A DNA stretch of 64,000 nt. Origin: Faucicola osloensis_D (GTDB lineage Bacteria; Pseudomonadota; Gammaproteobacteria; Pseudomonadales; Moraxellaceae). The DNA is taken from the NCBI GenBank assembly GCA_020041925.1, contig CP083409.1; one strand, 5' to 3'. The position numbers were made by a program, and so were the translations under genes. The number at the start of each line of letters is the position of its first letter. Within the stretch, counting starts at the first letter, position 1. The notes beneath the pieces are model-generated. The model ran no database searches and had not been told where the DNA came from. It saw only the letters and a program-made list of their open reading frames with translations. Positions 1 through 8,216 of the stretch are shown one piece after another.

Positions 1-2
1 AG

Positions 3-1169
3 AATCCAGTTGGCGCAGAGTTTAGTTACCAAACCATGCGCATGGAAATGACCGATTTTGCGGCAGTATTGTTTAACCCTGAGGCGCAAAACAAATTCGT
101 GCATACCGTCTCTGCCGGCTATACGGTGGGAGCGACCTTTGTGCTTGCCATCTCAGCGTGGTATCTGCTCAAAAAACGCGATGTCGAATTTGCCAAACGC
201 AGCTTTCAAGTCGCGGCGGCATTTGGTTTTGCGTCGATTTGTAGCACCATCGTGCTGGGCGATGAGTCGGGATATTCCATTGGCTTGGCACAGCAAACCA
301 AAATGGCAGCGATAGAGGCGATGTGGGAAACCGAGCCTGCGCCTGCCAGTTTTAATTTGATTGCAGATATCAACCAAGCCGAGCAAAAAAACAACTGGGC
401 AGTACAAATTCCGTATGTGATGGGCTTGATCGGGACGCGCTCACTAGATACCCCGATTTTGGGCATCCATGACATCAAAATCATCAATGAAAAACGCATC
501 ATCAATGGTCAAAAAGCGGTAGTGCTACTGGATCAATTACGCAGTGCGCCCCCAGGTTCAACCCCAAATCCTGTCACAGTGGCTGAATTTGAAAAGGTAA
601 AAAAAGACTTGGGCTTTGGGTTATTGCTCAAACGCTATTCGCCTGATGTCAGCAAAGCCACGCCGGCAATGATTAAACAAGCCACCGATGCCACCATTCC
701 ACCTATTATCCCGATGTTTTGGTCATTTCGTGCCATGGTAGGTTTGGGCTTTTTATTGTTGGCATTGTTTACTATTAGTCTTTGGTCAAGTGTCAAAGAT
801 AACTTTATCCAAAAACCTTGGCTGTTACGTTGGGCATTATTGATGCTCCCTGCGCCTTGGCTTGCTGCTGAATTTGGTTGGTTTGTTGCTGAGTATGGAC
901 GTCAACCTTGGACGATTTATGGCATGTTGCCAACGTACTTTTCAACCTCCAACATTAGCGTGGCGAATGTGTATGCCTCGCTGGCGGGATTTGTTGGTTT
1001 TTATACGGTGCTGCTGATGATTGAAATGTACTTGATGGTGAAATATGCCCGTAAAGGACCTGCGAGTCTAGGTACAGGCAAATACTATGGCGAAGATACT
1101 CACAAGGTTCATGTGAGTCCTTCATTAAATTTGCCCCATGATAAAGCCGAGGTGAATCATGTTGTTTGA
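3..1169 (+). CDS. cydA: Cytochrome bd ubiquinol oxidase subunit I, 5'-truncated by window edge
   Basis: Quinol-oxidising subunit of the bd-type terminal oxidase in the inner membrane. The reading frame is open to the window edge: codons before the first ATG (nt 36) read NPVGAEFSYQT, a conserved CydA stretch, so the true start lies upstream and roughly the first quarter of the protein is missing. KFVHT carries the axial His of heme b558 (E. coli H186), FWSFRAMVG the R391/M393 equivalents, and GWFVAEYGRQPW the W441/E445 region. The H186-M393 distance (211 residues against 207 in E. coli) shows a long Q-loop. It overlaps cydB by 11 nt, so the two are translationally coupled. Confidence 0.97.
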   Translation, partial: NPVGAEFSYQTMRMEMTDFAAVLFNPEAQNKFVHTVSAGYTVGATFVLAISAWYLLKKRDVEFAKRSFQVAAAFGFASICSTIVLGDESGYSIGLAQQTKMAAIEAMWETEPAPASFNLIADINQAEQKNNWAVQIPYVMGLIGTRSLDTPILGIHDIKIINEKRIINGQKAVVLLDQLRSAPPGSTPNPVTVAEFEKVKKDLGFGLLLKRYSPDVSKATPAMIKQATDATIPPIIPMFWSFRAMVGLGFLLLALFTISLWSSVKDNFIQKPWLLRWALLMLPAPWLAAEFGWFVAEYGRQPWTIYGMLPTYFSTSNISVANVYASLAGFVGFYTVLLMIEMYLMVKYARKGPASLGTGKYYGEDTHKVHVSPSLNLPHDKAEVNHVV

Positions 1170-2298
1170 TTATGAAACACTCAAAATTATTTGGTGGTTA
1201 TTGGTCGGTGCGCTGCTCATTGGGTTTGCTATCATGGATGGGCATGATATGGGCGTGTGTTCGTTACTGCCTTTTGTCGGCAAAGATGATGAAGAGCGCC
1301 GGGTGATTATCAATACCATTGGTCCGCACTGGGAGGGTAACCAAGTATGGTTTATCACGGCAGGTGGCGCGATTTTTGCGGCATGGCCGATGGTGTACGC
1401 CACTGCTTTTAGCGGTTTTTATTGGGCGTTGATGGCAGTGTTGTGGGCGTTATTTTTCCGCCCGGTGGGATTTAAATATCGCAGTATGATACACAATCCA
1501 ACCTGGCGCAAAGCGTGGGACTGGGGGTTGTTTGTCGGTTCATTTATCCCGGCTGTGGTATTTGGCGTGGCATTTGGTAATTTGTTTTTAGGCGTCCCCT
1601 TTAGTTTTAACAACCATTTGGTATCGACTTATACAGGCTCATTTTGGGCATTGCTTAATCCATTTGCCCTACTGTGTGGGTTGATTAGTGCGTCTATGTT
1701 GATTATGCAAGGGGGAGCGTATTTGGCGCATCGCACCATTGACGAGGTACAAAATCGTACCATTAACTACGCTGCTATCAGTAGCCTGGTGATGGCGGTG
1801 TTGTTTGTGCTGGCAGGGGTTTGGATACAATCGATTGACGGCTATCATATCACCAGCCACATTGACCCCCAAGCCTTGCCAAATGTGCTCAATAAAGAGG
1901 TGACGCGTCAAGCGGGCGCATGGATGGCAAATTATCATCAATATCCGCTGGCCTGGGCATTCCCTGTACTTGGTGTCATCATGCCGATTGTCACGGCGAT
2001 ATTGTTAAAAGCGCGTAAAACCTTGACCGCATTTATCACCTCCAGTATTGCTGTGCTTAGTGTGATTATGACCGCAGGGGTGGCATTATTTCCGTTTATC
2101 ATGCCATCCTCTAGCGACCCACGTTCAAGCTTGACGGTTTGGGACAGTGTATCGAGTCATCTCACCTTGATGATTATGTTGGTTGTCGTGGGGGTGTTAT
2201 TACCGATGATTGTAGGCTACACCAGCTGGGCATATAACGTGATGCGCGGTAAAGTAACCAAGGCTTATGTTCGAGAGCAAGAGCATTCACTTTACTGA
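1159..2298 (+). CDS. cydB: Cytochrome bd ubiquinol oxidase subunit II
   Basis: Second integral-membrane subunit of the bd oxidase, needed for heme b595/d assembly. At 379 residues it has the length of E. coli CydB. The N-terminus shows the family pattern GFAIMDGHDMGVCSLLPFVG and then GPHWEGNQVWFITAGGA. About eight hydrophobic segments are visible. The ATG lies inside the end of cydA and cydX follows after 32 nt, giving a cydABX operon. Confidence 0.97.
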   Translation: MLFDYETLKIIWWLLVGALLIGFAIMDGHDMGVCSLLPFVGKDDEERRVIINTIGPHWEGNQVWFITAGGAIFAAWPMVYATAFSGFYWALMAVLWALFFRPVGFKYRSMIHNPTWRKAWDWGLFVGSFIPAVVFGVAFGNLFLGVPFSFNNHLVSTYTGSFWALLNPFALLCGLISASMLIMQGGAYLAHRTIDEVQNRTINYAAISSLVMAVLFVLAGVWIQSIDGYHITSHIDPQALPNVLNKEVTRQAGAWMANYHQYPLAWAFPVLGVIMPIVTAILLKARKTLTAFITSSIAVLSVIMTAGVALFPFIMPSSSDPRSSLTVWDSVSSHLTLMIMLVVVGVLLPMIVGYTSWAYNVMRGKVTKAYVREQEHSLY

Positions 2299-2330
2299 CC
2301 CAAATCAAGGCAACTTAATAGGAGAACACA

Positions 2331-2540
2331 ATGTGGTATTTTGCGTGGATATTAGGATTGGGATTTGCGGTATTATTGGCGATTTTAAACGCGCTGTGGC
2401 TTGAAAATGCCGATGCGCGTAATAAAGCCTTTAATCCAAAAGCGCAGGACGATAATCCCACCAATGATGGTACGGTGACAGAAGGCAATCCCACTGAAGA
2501 TATCCATAAAACAGGTAACACTTCAGATAACGAGTCCTAA
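2331..2540 (+). CDS. cydX: Cytochrome bd oxidase small subunit CydX (YbgT family), long tail
   Basis: Single-pass small subunit that stabilises the bd oxidase. The first residues MWYFAWILGLGFAVLLAI match the CydX signature (MWYFAWILG) and form the transmembrane helix, followed by the conserved LE..DAR region. A good ribosome site (AGGAGAACACA) precedes the ATG. At 69 residues it is about twice the usual 30-40; the extra C-terminus is hydrophilic, rich in Asn, Asp and Thr, and of unknown role. It is the last gene of cydABX, followed by a strong terminator. Confidence 0.92.
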   Translation: MWYFAWILGLGFAVLLAILNALWLENADARNKAFNPKAQDDNPTNDGTVTEGNPTEDIHKTGNTSDNES

Positions 2541-2555
2541 TAGCCATCAGCCATT

Positions 2556-2591
2556 AGCGCTTTAAGTCACCACGGCTTAAAGCGCTTTTTT
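2556..2591 (+). terminator. Rho-independent terminator after cydABX
   Basis: Perfect 11-bp stem AGCGCTTTAAG / CTTAAAGCGCT (2556-2566 and 2576-2586) with a 9-nt loop, running into TTTTTT. Confidence 0.9.
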
Positions 2592-2729
2592 ATGCGCTTT
2601 CAAAACCCGCTATTTTTTAATTATTTTCTTATTTGGTACACAATTTGCATTCGCTGTCTTGGCAAAACTGATTAATACTTGAGCGATATTTTTTTATCGA
2701 GGGCATAAGGGCATAGGGGCAAAAGTTTC

Positions 2730-4094
2730 ATGAGAAAGTTAAACAATACGGTTCAACGGCATACCAGTAAACGGCTTAAGAAAACCTATAAATGGCTATT
2801 ATCGGTGATGGTTTTTTATCAGCATTCCTCGGTGTACGCTGCGACGCCCACCAATGAGCAGCTATATGACTACCAAAATGTGATGTGGGTGGTTATTGGC
2901 GGTTTGCTAGTGTTCTTTATGCAGGCGGGCTTTGCGCTCATTGAATCAGGCTCAGTGCGTAGTAAAAATACCGTGAATGTGTTGATGAAAAACTACACCG
3001 ATATGGCGATTGGCGGGTTAATTTTTTATATCTTGGGCTATGGTTTGATGGCAGGCAACAACCCCACAGGTTACGTGGGTCAAAGCGAGTTTTTACCAGA
3101 GCAGCTTAGCAATATGCAATGGGCACATTTGTTTTTTCAGATGATGTTTGCTTCCACCGCCGCCACCATTGCCAGTGGTGCGATGGCGGAGCGCATTAAA
3201 TTTTCAGGGTATCTGATTGGTACGTTGATGACTTGCGGACTGATTTATCCAGTCGTAGCAAGTTGGGCATGGGGTGGTTATTATGGCGGTCAAGGCTGGC
3301 TTGCCCAGCTTGGATTTATTGATTTTGCCGGATCTTCAGTGGTGCACTCTGTCGGTGGGTGGTTAGCGCTCGCGGGTATTATCGTGCTTGGACCGCGTAT
3401 TGGTCGCTTTGCCCCTGATGGCACGCCGCGTTTGATTGCCGGTCATAATCTCACGCTTGTCACATTGGGCGGCTTTATTCTATGGTTAGCGTGGTTTGGT
3501 TTTAATGCAGGTTCTACACTGACCAGCTCAGGCAATTTGGGCAAAATCATGCTAAATACCCACCTAGCAGGGGTGAGTGCGGTGACGGCTTATCTGGTGA
3601 TTTCAGGGGTGATGCGTAAAGCGATTTTATTGAGTGATACGGTCAATATCAGCCTTGCAGGGTTGGTCGCCATTACCGCAGGCTGTGCGACCATGTCACC
3701 TGTGTATGCGATTGTTACCGGTAGTGGTGCATGTTTGGCGTATTTGGCGGTGAAGCGGTTATTGGATAATGTTCAAATGGATGATGCGGTGTATGCCGTT
3801 GCCGTGCATGTGGGCGGCGGTGTGTGGGGTACGCTGGCTGCAGGGCTGTTTTATGAAGGTGATTTATTCAGCACCCATCGTATCATCGTCCAGCTGATGG
3901 GCATCGGAGCAATGTTTGTCTGGTCGTTTGGACTGGGTATGGTGGTGTATTTTGTGATTGAAAAAACCATCGGTCTTCGCGTACTTGCACAGCATGAGCA
4001 ACGCGGGCTCGACTTTACCGAACATGCCGAAGGGGCTTACCCTGAATTCCAAGATAGCTTATTTAGTCAGCAAACGCTAAGTGAGCGGCACTAG
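2730..4094 (+). CDS. amtB: Ammonium transporter (Amt/MEP/Rh family)
   Basis: Inner-membrane ammonium channel. After a basic, possibly cleaved N-terminal segment (to about residue 38, SVYAA), the core begins with QNVMWVVIGGLLVFFMQAGFA and continues through eleven hydrophobic segments. The pore twin-histidine pair is visible at H206 (SSVVHSVGG) and H360 (AVHVGGGVWGTL), and ASTAATIASGAMAERIKF is the family signature. At 454 residues it is a full-length Amt. In many proteobacteria amtB is paired with glnK; no PII gene lies beside it here. Confidence 0.95.
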   Translation: MRKLNNTVQRHTSKRLKKTYKWLLSVMVFYQHSSVYAATPTNEQLYDYQNVMWVVIGGLLVFFMQAGFALIESGSVRSKNTVNVLMKNYTDMAIGGLIFYILGYGLMAGNNPTGYVGQSEFLPEQLSNMQWAHLFFQMMFASTAATIASGAMAERIKFSGYLIGTLMTCGLIYPVVASWAWGGYYGGQGWLAQLGFIDFAGSSVVHSVGGWLALAGIIVLGPRIGRFAPDGTPRLIAGHNLTLVTLGGFILWLAWFGFNAGSTLTSSGNLGKIMLNTHLAGVSAVTAYLVISGVMRKAILLSDTVNISLAGLVAITAGCATMSPVYAIVTGSGACLAYLAVKRLLDNVQMDDAVYAVAVHVGGGVWGTLAAGLFYEGDLFSTHRIIVQLMGIGAMFVWSFGLGMVVYFVIEKTIGLRVLAQHEQRGLDFTEHAEGAYPEFQDSLFSQQTLSERH

Positions 4095-4201
4095 TTTTAA
4101 ATTTTTGCGGTGCCTGTCTGCTCTGTCGTCACAGGTACCCGACCCAATACAGTCATTTGCGTCAATTGTAATTTTATTAACTTTAAATATTTGGCACCGT
4201 C

Positions 4202-4942
4202 ATGAACAAAGAAGCTACTATCAAATCTGCGTTAACACCGTTTTTAAAAGATGCTGATATACGTAAAGCCATGGACATCTTTCATAAAGATTATGCCGAT
4301 ATTACGCCTTACCAAATCCAGCGTTTTGTCCATGAAATTACGCAAGACAACGAAACCAAAGAATATCGCTCAAATATCCGTCGAAGTTTGATGAAAGCGC
4401 TGAGTGATTATCAAATGGGTGCAGTCAACTCCCAACCAATAACCCATGATATCCCTGATTTGGGGCAAAATAGGCCAGTAACTCACCCATCATCCAGTCA
4501 AATAGCTATCGCTAACCAAAAACCTGACGCAATATCTAGCGAAATAGCCGCCTTTGAGTTACTGATTGATAGTTTTATGGCGCAATTTTCACCATTATTG
4601 GGTAGCCAAATTTTACACAGTGTCAAGCAGAGGATTCATCAGCATCATAATTCATCAAAATCCCGTGGTTTTGGGCTATTAGCTCGCAGGGCAGAAACCA
4701 ATCAGGCTTTAACCTTAACCATGATTCACTTTTTTGATCAGTTTTTTGGTGGTGATAAACAAAGTGCATTGACAATGTCGTTGAACGATGCGGATACAGC
4801 AGGATTTAGAACTATCTTATCGTTATTTTATCAGCAAGCGTGTCAATGGGCGGGGCCTACTGATGCAGATATTGCTTTGGCGCAAGCAAACAAGATTACC
4901 AAAGCCAAGTTTGACATATCTTTGGTTGAAAAATTTATGTAG
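4202..4942 (+). CDS. Hypothetical protein, helical, cytoplasmic
   Basis: Not recognised. The 246-residue product has no signal peptide or membrane segment. Residues 1-75 are charged and probably helical, residues 80-115 form a Ser/Gln/Pro-rich linker, and residues 116-246 form a second helical domain with FELLIDSFMAQFSP, LTLTMIHFFDQFFGGD and FYQQACQWAGPTDADIALAQANKI. Codon use matches the neighbours, which supports a real gene. The Shine-Dalgarno is poor and no terminator is obvious. Alone on its strand with 107 nt before and 428 nt after, its context gives no functional hint. Confidence 0.6.
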   Translation: MNKEATIKSALTPFLKDADIRKAMDIFHKDYADITPYQIQRFVHEITQDNETKEYRSNIRRSLMKALSDYQMGAVNSQPITHDIPDLGQNRPVTHPSSSQIAIANQKPDAISSEIAAFELLIDSFMAQFSPLLGSQILHSVKQRIHQHHNSSKSRGFGLLARRAETNQALTLTMIHFFDQFFGGDKQSALTMSLNDADTAGFRTILSLFYQQACQWAGPTDADIALAQANKITKAKFDISLVEKFM

Positions 4943-5370
4943 AATGCCATTTATGTAACAGGCCAGGGATGCACAGCGCAATAGTATTTTTTTTCAAAAT
5001 TGAAGAGGCTCAATGTTAATTTTCAAGTCTCAGGTCCTAAGTCCAGTGCAACAATCAACACCACAATATTACTGGATTTTTATTATTAAAGAAGCGCAAA
5101 CATGTGAAAGTTAATCAAATGATTTTACTGGTGTAGGTTAAATAATAAATAGCATTACACATAACGATATCCAACATAAGGTTACCGCTGTTACCAATTC
5201 ATTCACTACAGCAGGCATTTGATTAACGCTTATAAGCGATTATACTTAGCAAAAAGCCATTCTCTTACATAAATGTTTAATCATTTCAAATTTAACGTTT
5301 TGACTTAAAAACGTCCTGACTTAAAAACGTCATTGCTTAAAAAAGAGAAATACTTAACAAAGAGAAACCT
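4943..5370. other. Non-coding interval between hypothetical gene and esterase
   Basis: AT-rich with no plausible gene. It contains a 12-bp perfect palindrome CGCTTATAAGCG (5227-5238) and a short tandem repeat just before the esterase gene (5301-5332). Both lie within about 145 nt of the esterase start and could be operator or promoter elements for it; no convincing sigma-70 pair was identified. Confidence 0.5.
5301..5332. repeat. Two tandem 16-bp copies upstream of esterase gene
   Basis: TGACTTAAAAACGTCC (5301-5316) is followed directly by TGACTTAAAAACGTCA (5317-5332), then by a decayed third copy beginning TTGCTTAAAA. This may be a slipped duplication or tandem regulator sites. Confidence 0.7.
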
Positions 5371-6315
5371 ATGCCGAATTCATCGACCCACGCTACAAAA
5401 AACCCGCCATCCGCCACCGTCCGCTTCAATAAATACAAACTTGGGGCTGCTGCGGTTATAGCCCTTGTGGGGTTAAGTTTAACAGGCTGTCATAGCATGA
5501 CGACAAAAAACGCACCAATCGCCGCAAAAACTGATAGCACTATCACTGTGTCAAATGATATTAAAACCATCAAAAATATTGCCTATGGCACAGATACCCG
5601 GCAACAACTCGATATTTATACCCCTGCAGACGGTCAGCGTCACCCTGTGTTGATATTTGTATACGGGGGTAGCTGGCAACATGGCAAACGTCAAACCTAT
5701 GGCTTTGTCGGTAAGCAGTTTGCCAAGTCGGGCTACACCACAGTGGTGGTGGATTATCGCTTAGCTCCTGCAAACGTATTCCCAGATTATGTGCTCGATA
5801 CAGCCAGCGCCATGGGTTGGGTGTATCGCAATATCGCCCAATATGGCGGCAATCCTAATCAGCTGTTTGTCATGGGGCATTCTGCAGGGGCGTTTAATGT
5901 GGTATCTGCGGTGGATGATAACCGTTTTTGGACAACCACCGGCATTCCCAACAAGGCAATATTAGGCGTGATTGGACTAGCAGGTCCGTATGATTATGAT
6001 TTTCGTAGCGGTACTACTAAAGTTGCCTTTCCAGCTGATAGCACGCGCCAACAAGTAATGCCTGTGTATCATATCCGCCAAGATGTACCCCCGCATTTGT
6101 TGGTGACAGGTAGTAAAGACAGGCTTGTCTACCCACAAAATGCTGATAGCTTACAAAAAGCGCTGACCCAAGCAGGCGGCAACGTGGAACGGGTGCAAGT
6201 CCCTGCCACTCATGCAGGCGTCGTCATTGGTCTGGCAGCACCCTTACAGTCGTTTTATCCCACCTTTAATAAGGTCAATGATTTTATGCAGCGGCATTTG
6301 CCAACAGCGCAGTGA
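5371..6315 (+). CDS. Alpha/beta hydrolase (carboxylesterase-like), probable lipoprotein
   Basis: Predicted secreted esterase of the alpha/beta-hydrolase fold. A 40-residue leader has a hydrophobic stretch ending in a lipobox LTGC (C40), so the mature protein is probably membrane-anchored. The nucleophile is S171 in GHSAGA; candidate acid D250 (GSKDRLVYP) and base H281 (ATHAG) follow in the right order. The oxyanion segment reads YGGSWQHGKR, where related hormone-sensitive-lipase-type esterases have HGGxW. The substrate is unknown; carboxylester or feruloyl-type activity would fit. It is a single gene, with weak Shine-Dalgarno AAAGAGA. Confidence 0.85.
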   Translation: MPNSSTHATKNPPSATVRFNKYKLGAAAVIALVGLSLTGCHSMTTKNAPIAAKTDSTITVSNDIKTIKNIAYGTDTRQQLDIYTPADGQRHPVLIFVYGGSWQHGKRQTYGFVGKQFAKSGYTTVVVDYRLAPANVFPDYVLDTASAMGWVYRNIAQYGGNPNQLFVMGHSAGAFNVVSAVDDNRFWTTTGIPNKAILGVIGLAGPYDYDFRSGTTKVAFPADSTRQQVMPVYHIRQDVPPHLLVTGSKDRLVYPQNADSLQKALTQAGGNVERVQVPATHAGVVIGLAAPLQSFYPTFNKVNDFMQRHLPTAQ

Positions 6316-6439
6316 GAAAGATTTCCAAGAAAAATTTCCAAGAAAAACTTTTAAGCAGCGGCAATTTTCACAGACTCATGCAGTCAAAGGCATACCGCTG
6401 CTGCTGAGTCAGTAGCCTCAAATGCGATGAAAGAATCAC

Positions 6440-6475
6440 AACCGAGTTGACGTAACCGACTCGGTTTGCATTTTT
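6440..6475 (+). terminator. Probable terminator after esterase gene
   Basis: Stem AACCGAGT (6440-6447) / ACTCGGTT (6459-6466) with an 11-nt loop, followed by TGCATTTTT. Confidence 0.65.
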
Positions 6476-6557
6476 ATCCAATTATTTATGCCATTTACTA
6501 TCTAATCTTTACTGCAATTTTTACCGCCTAGACAGCTGCTGCAACATAATGACGCTA

Positions 6558-6585
6558 TTGTAGGTAGCTGTTATCAGCTTATAAT
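6558..6585 (+). promoter_or_regulatory. Candidate sigma-70 promoter of gabD
   Basis: Perfect -10 TATAAT (6580-6585) with a weak -35 TTGTAG (6558-6563) at 16-bp spacing. This gives a leader of about 65 nt before the gabD ATG. Confidence 0.4.
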
Positions 6586-6658
6586 AAACGGCATTGACTC
6601 CCTTATCATAAAAAAGTTCTCAATATCCTCATAACAACATAACGAACAGGAATTCCTG

Positions 6659-8113
6659 ATGCTACCAATCAAAGACCAAACCTTACTCAAAACCCAATCC
6701 CTCATCGACAACCAATGGGTAGATGCAACGGATCGTACTACCATTGATGTCACCAATCCATTTGACAACCAAGTGATTGCCACCATACCCAGTCTAGAAA
6801 AATCTCAAGTCATCGACGCCGTCGCCATTGCTCATAAAGCGCAAATAGACTGGGCACAAAAAACCGCCAACGAGCGCGCAGCTATTTTAAACAACTGGGC
6901 GGATTTAATCGACCAAAATAAAGAAGACTTAGCAACCATCATGACCGCTGAGCAAGGCAAGCCAATCACCGAATCTCGCGGTGAAATCGGCTATGCCAAT
7001 AGCTTTATCCGCTGGTTTGCCGAAGAAGGCAAACGCATCTATGGCGACATCATCCCTAGCACCAACAAAGACCTACGCTACATGGTGTTAAAACAACCGA
7101 TTGGCGTATGCGCAGCGATTACCCCGTGGAATTTCCCCGCCGCCATGATTACCCGCAAAGTTGCCCCTGCTTTAGCCGCTGGCTGTAGCATAATTGTCAA
7201 ACCTGCCACTGAAACACCTTTGACCGCATTAGCACTGGGTGAACTTGCCATACGAGCAGGCTTACCTGCAGGCTTGCTACAAATCGTCACCGGCAAGTCA
7301 TCTGTCATTGGCGAAGTGCTCACCCAAGATGAACGTATCCATAAATTATCCTTTACCGGTTCTACCGAAGTTGGTCGCGTGCTGATGTCACAATGCGCGT
7401 CCACGGTCAAAAAACTTTCGATGGAGCTTGGTGGCAATGCGCCCTTTATCGTCTTTGATGACGCGGACTTAGAAAAAGCAGCAAGTGGGCTTATTGCATC
7501 CAAATACCGTAATGCTGGACAAACCTGTGTGTGTGCCAATCGCGTGTATGTGCAAGCAAGTATCAAGGATAAATTTTTAGCCATCTTCAAACAGAAAGTC
7601 GAAGCACTAAAAGTCGGTAATGGTATGACAGAGGGCGTGAATATCGGTCCACTCATCAACCAAGGTGCATTAGAAAAAGTCGAGCAGTTACTTGAAGATG
7701 CGGTCAACAAAGGCGCGACAATTGTAACTGGGGGTAAAAAACATGCGGCATCGGCGTTAAGCTTTGAGCCAACCGTTATCACGGGTATCACCGATGACAT
7801 GGACATTGCTAGCCAAGAGATTTTTGGCCCTGTTGCCCCGGTGTTTATTTTTGATAGCGATGATGAGGTGATTGCCCATGCCAACAACACTATTTATGGA
7901 CTGGCAGCGTATTTCTATACCCAAAGCGTTGCGCGCTCGTGGAAGGTCTGTGAGGGGCTTGAATACGGTATGGTCGCCCAAAACACGGGGCTGTTATCCA
8001 CGGAGGTCGCACCGTTTGGGGGTGTGAAGCAATCAGGCTTTGGGCGTGAAGGCTCAAAATATGGCATTGAAGATTATGTGACTACCAAGTATTGGTGTTT
8101 AGATATTAAATAA
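6659..8113 (+). CDS. gabD: Succinate-semialdehyde dehydrogenase (NAD(P)+)
   Basis: Oxidises succinate semialdehyde to succinate in the GABA degradation route. The 484-residue protein is a complete aldehyde dehydrogenase. Visible features are the ITPWNFPAAMITRK cofactor-binding segment (about 154-167), FTGSTEVGR, the general base E256 in MELGGNAP and the catalytic C290 in NAGQTCVCANR. CVCANR after AGQT and the C-terminal PFGGVKQSGFGREGS are typical of GabD. The Shine-Dalgarno is AACAGGAATTCCTG. No GABA transaminase (gabT) is adjacent, so the semialdehyde source is not given by context. Confidence 0.93.
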   Translation: MLPIKDQTLLKTQSLIDNQWVDATDRTTIDVTNPFDNQVIATIPSLEKSQVIDAVAIAHKAQIDWAQKTANERAAILNNWADLIDQNKEDLATIMTAEQGKPITESRGEIGYANSFIRWFAEEGKRIYGDIIPSTNKDLRYMVLKQPIGVCAAITPWNFPAAMITRKVAPALAAGCSIIVKPATETPLTALALGELAIRAGLPAGLLQIVTGKSSVIGEVLTQDERIHKLSFTGSTEVGRVLMSQCASTVKKLSMELGGNAPFIVFDDADLEKAASGLIASKYRNAGQTCVCANRVYVQASIKDKFLAIFKQKVEALKVGNGMTEGVNIGPLINQGALEKVEQLLEDAVNKGATIVTGGKKHAASALSFEPTVITGITDDMDIASQEIFGPVAPVFIFDSDDEVIAHANNTIYGLAAYFYTQSVARSWKVCEGLEYGMVAQNTGLLSTEVAPFGGVKQSGFGREGSKYGIEDYVTTKYWCLDIK

Positions 8114-8131
8114 TAGTTCAATCATCCAAAT

Positions 8132-8152
8132 TCATGGCATACGTTGCCATGA
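8132..8152. other. Hairpin between convergent gabD and pncB
   Basis: Perfect inverted repeat TCATGGCA / TGCCATGA with a 5-nt loop lies between the convergent gene ends. There is no good T-run on either strand, so it is a weak terminator candidate or an RNA 3'-end stabiliser. Confidence 0.4.
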
Positions 8153-8216
8153 TTGGGCGTGAAATTAAACGCGCTGATTTAGCTTATTGGTTTTTGTAAT
8201 TAGCGCTTTAGGACTT

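Larger units (their letters stand above)
6316..6658. other. Intergenic region: esterase terminator and gabD promoter
   Basis: Holds a hairpin terminator near 6440-6475 and, closer to gabD, a perfect -10 box TATAAT (6580-6585). No gene is supported; the short frame running over the esterase end (6212-6415) has no family features. Confidence 0.6.

Noticed and set aside
7078..7890. 270-codon open frame antisense to gabD
   Set aside because: Its product has no family motif and it lies fully opposite a clear aldehyde dehydrogenase; it is a codon-bias shadow.
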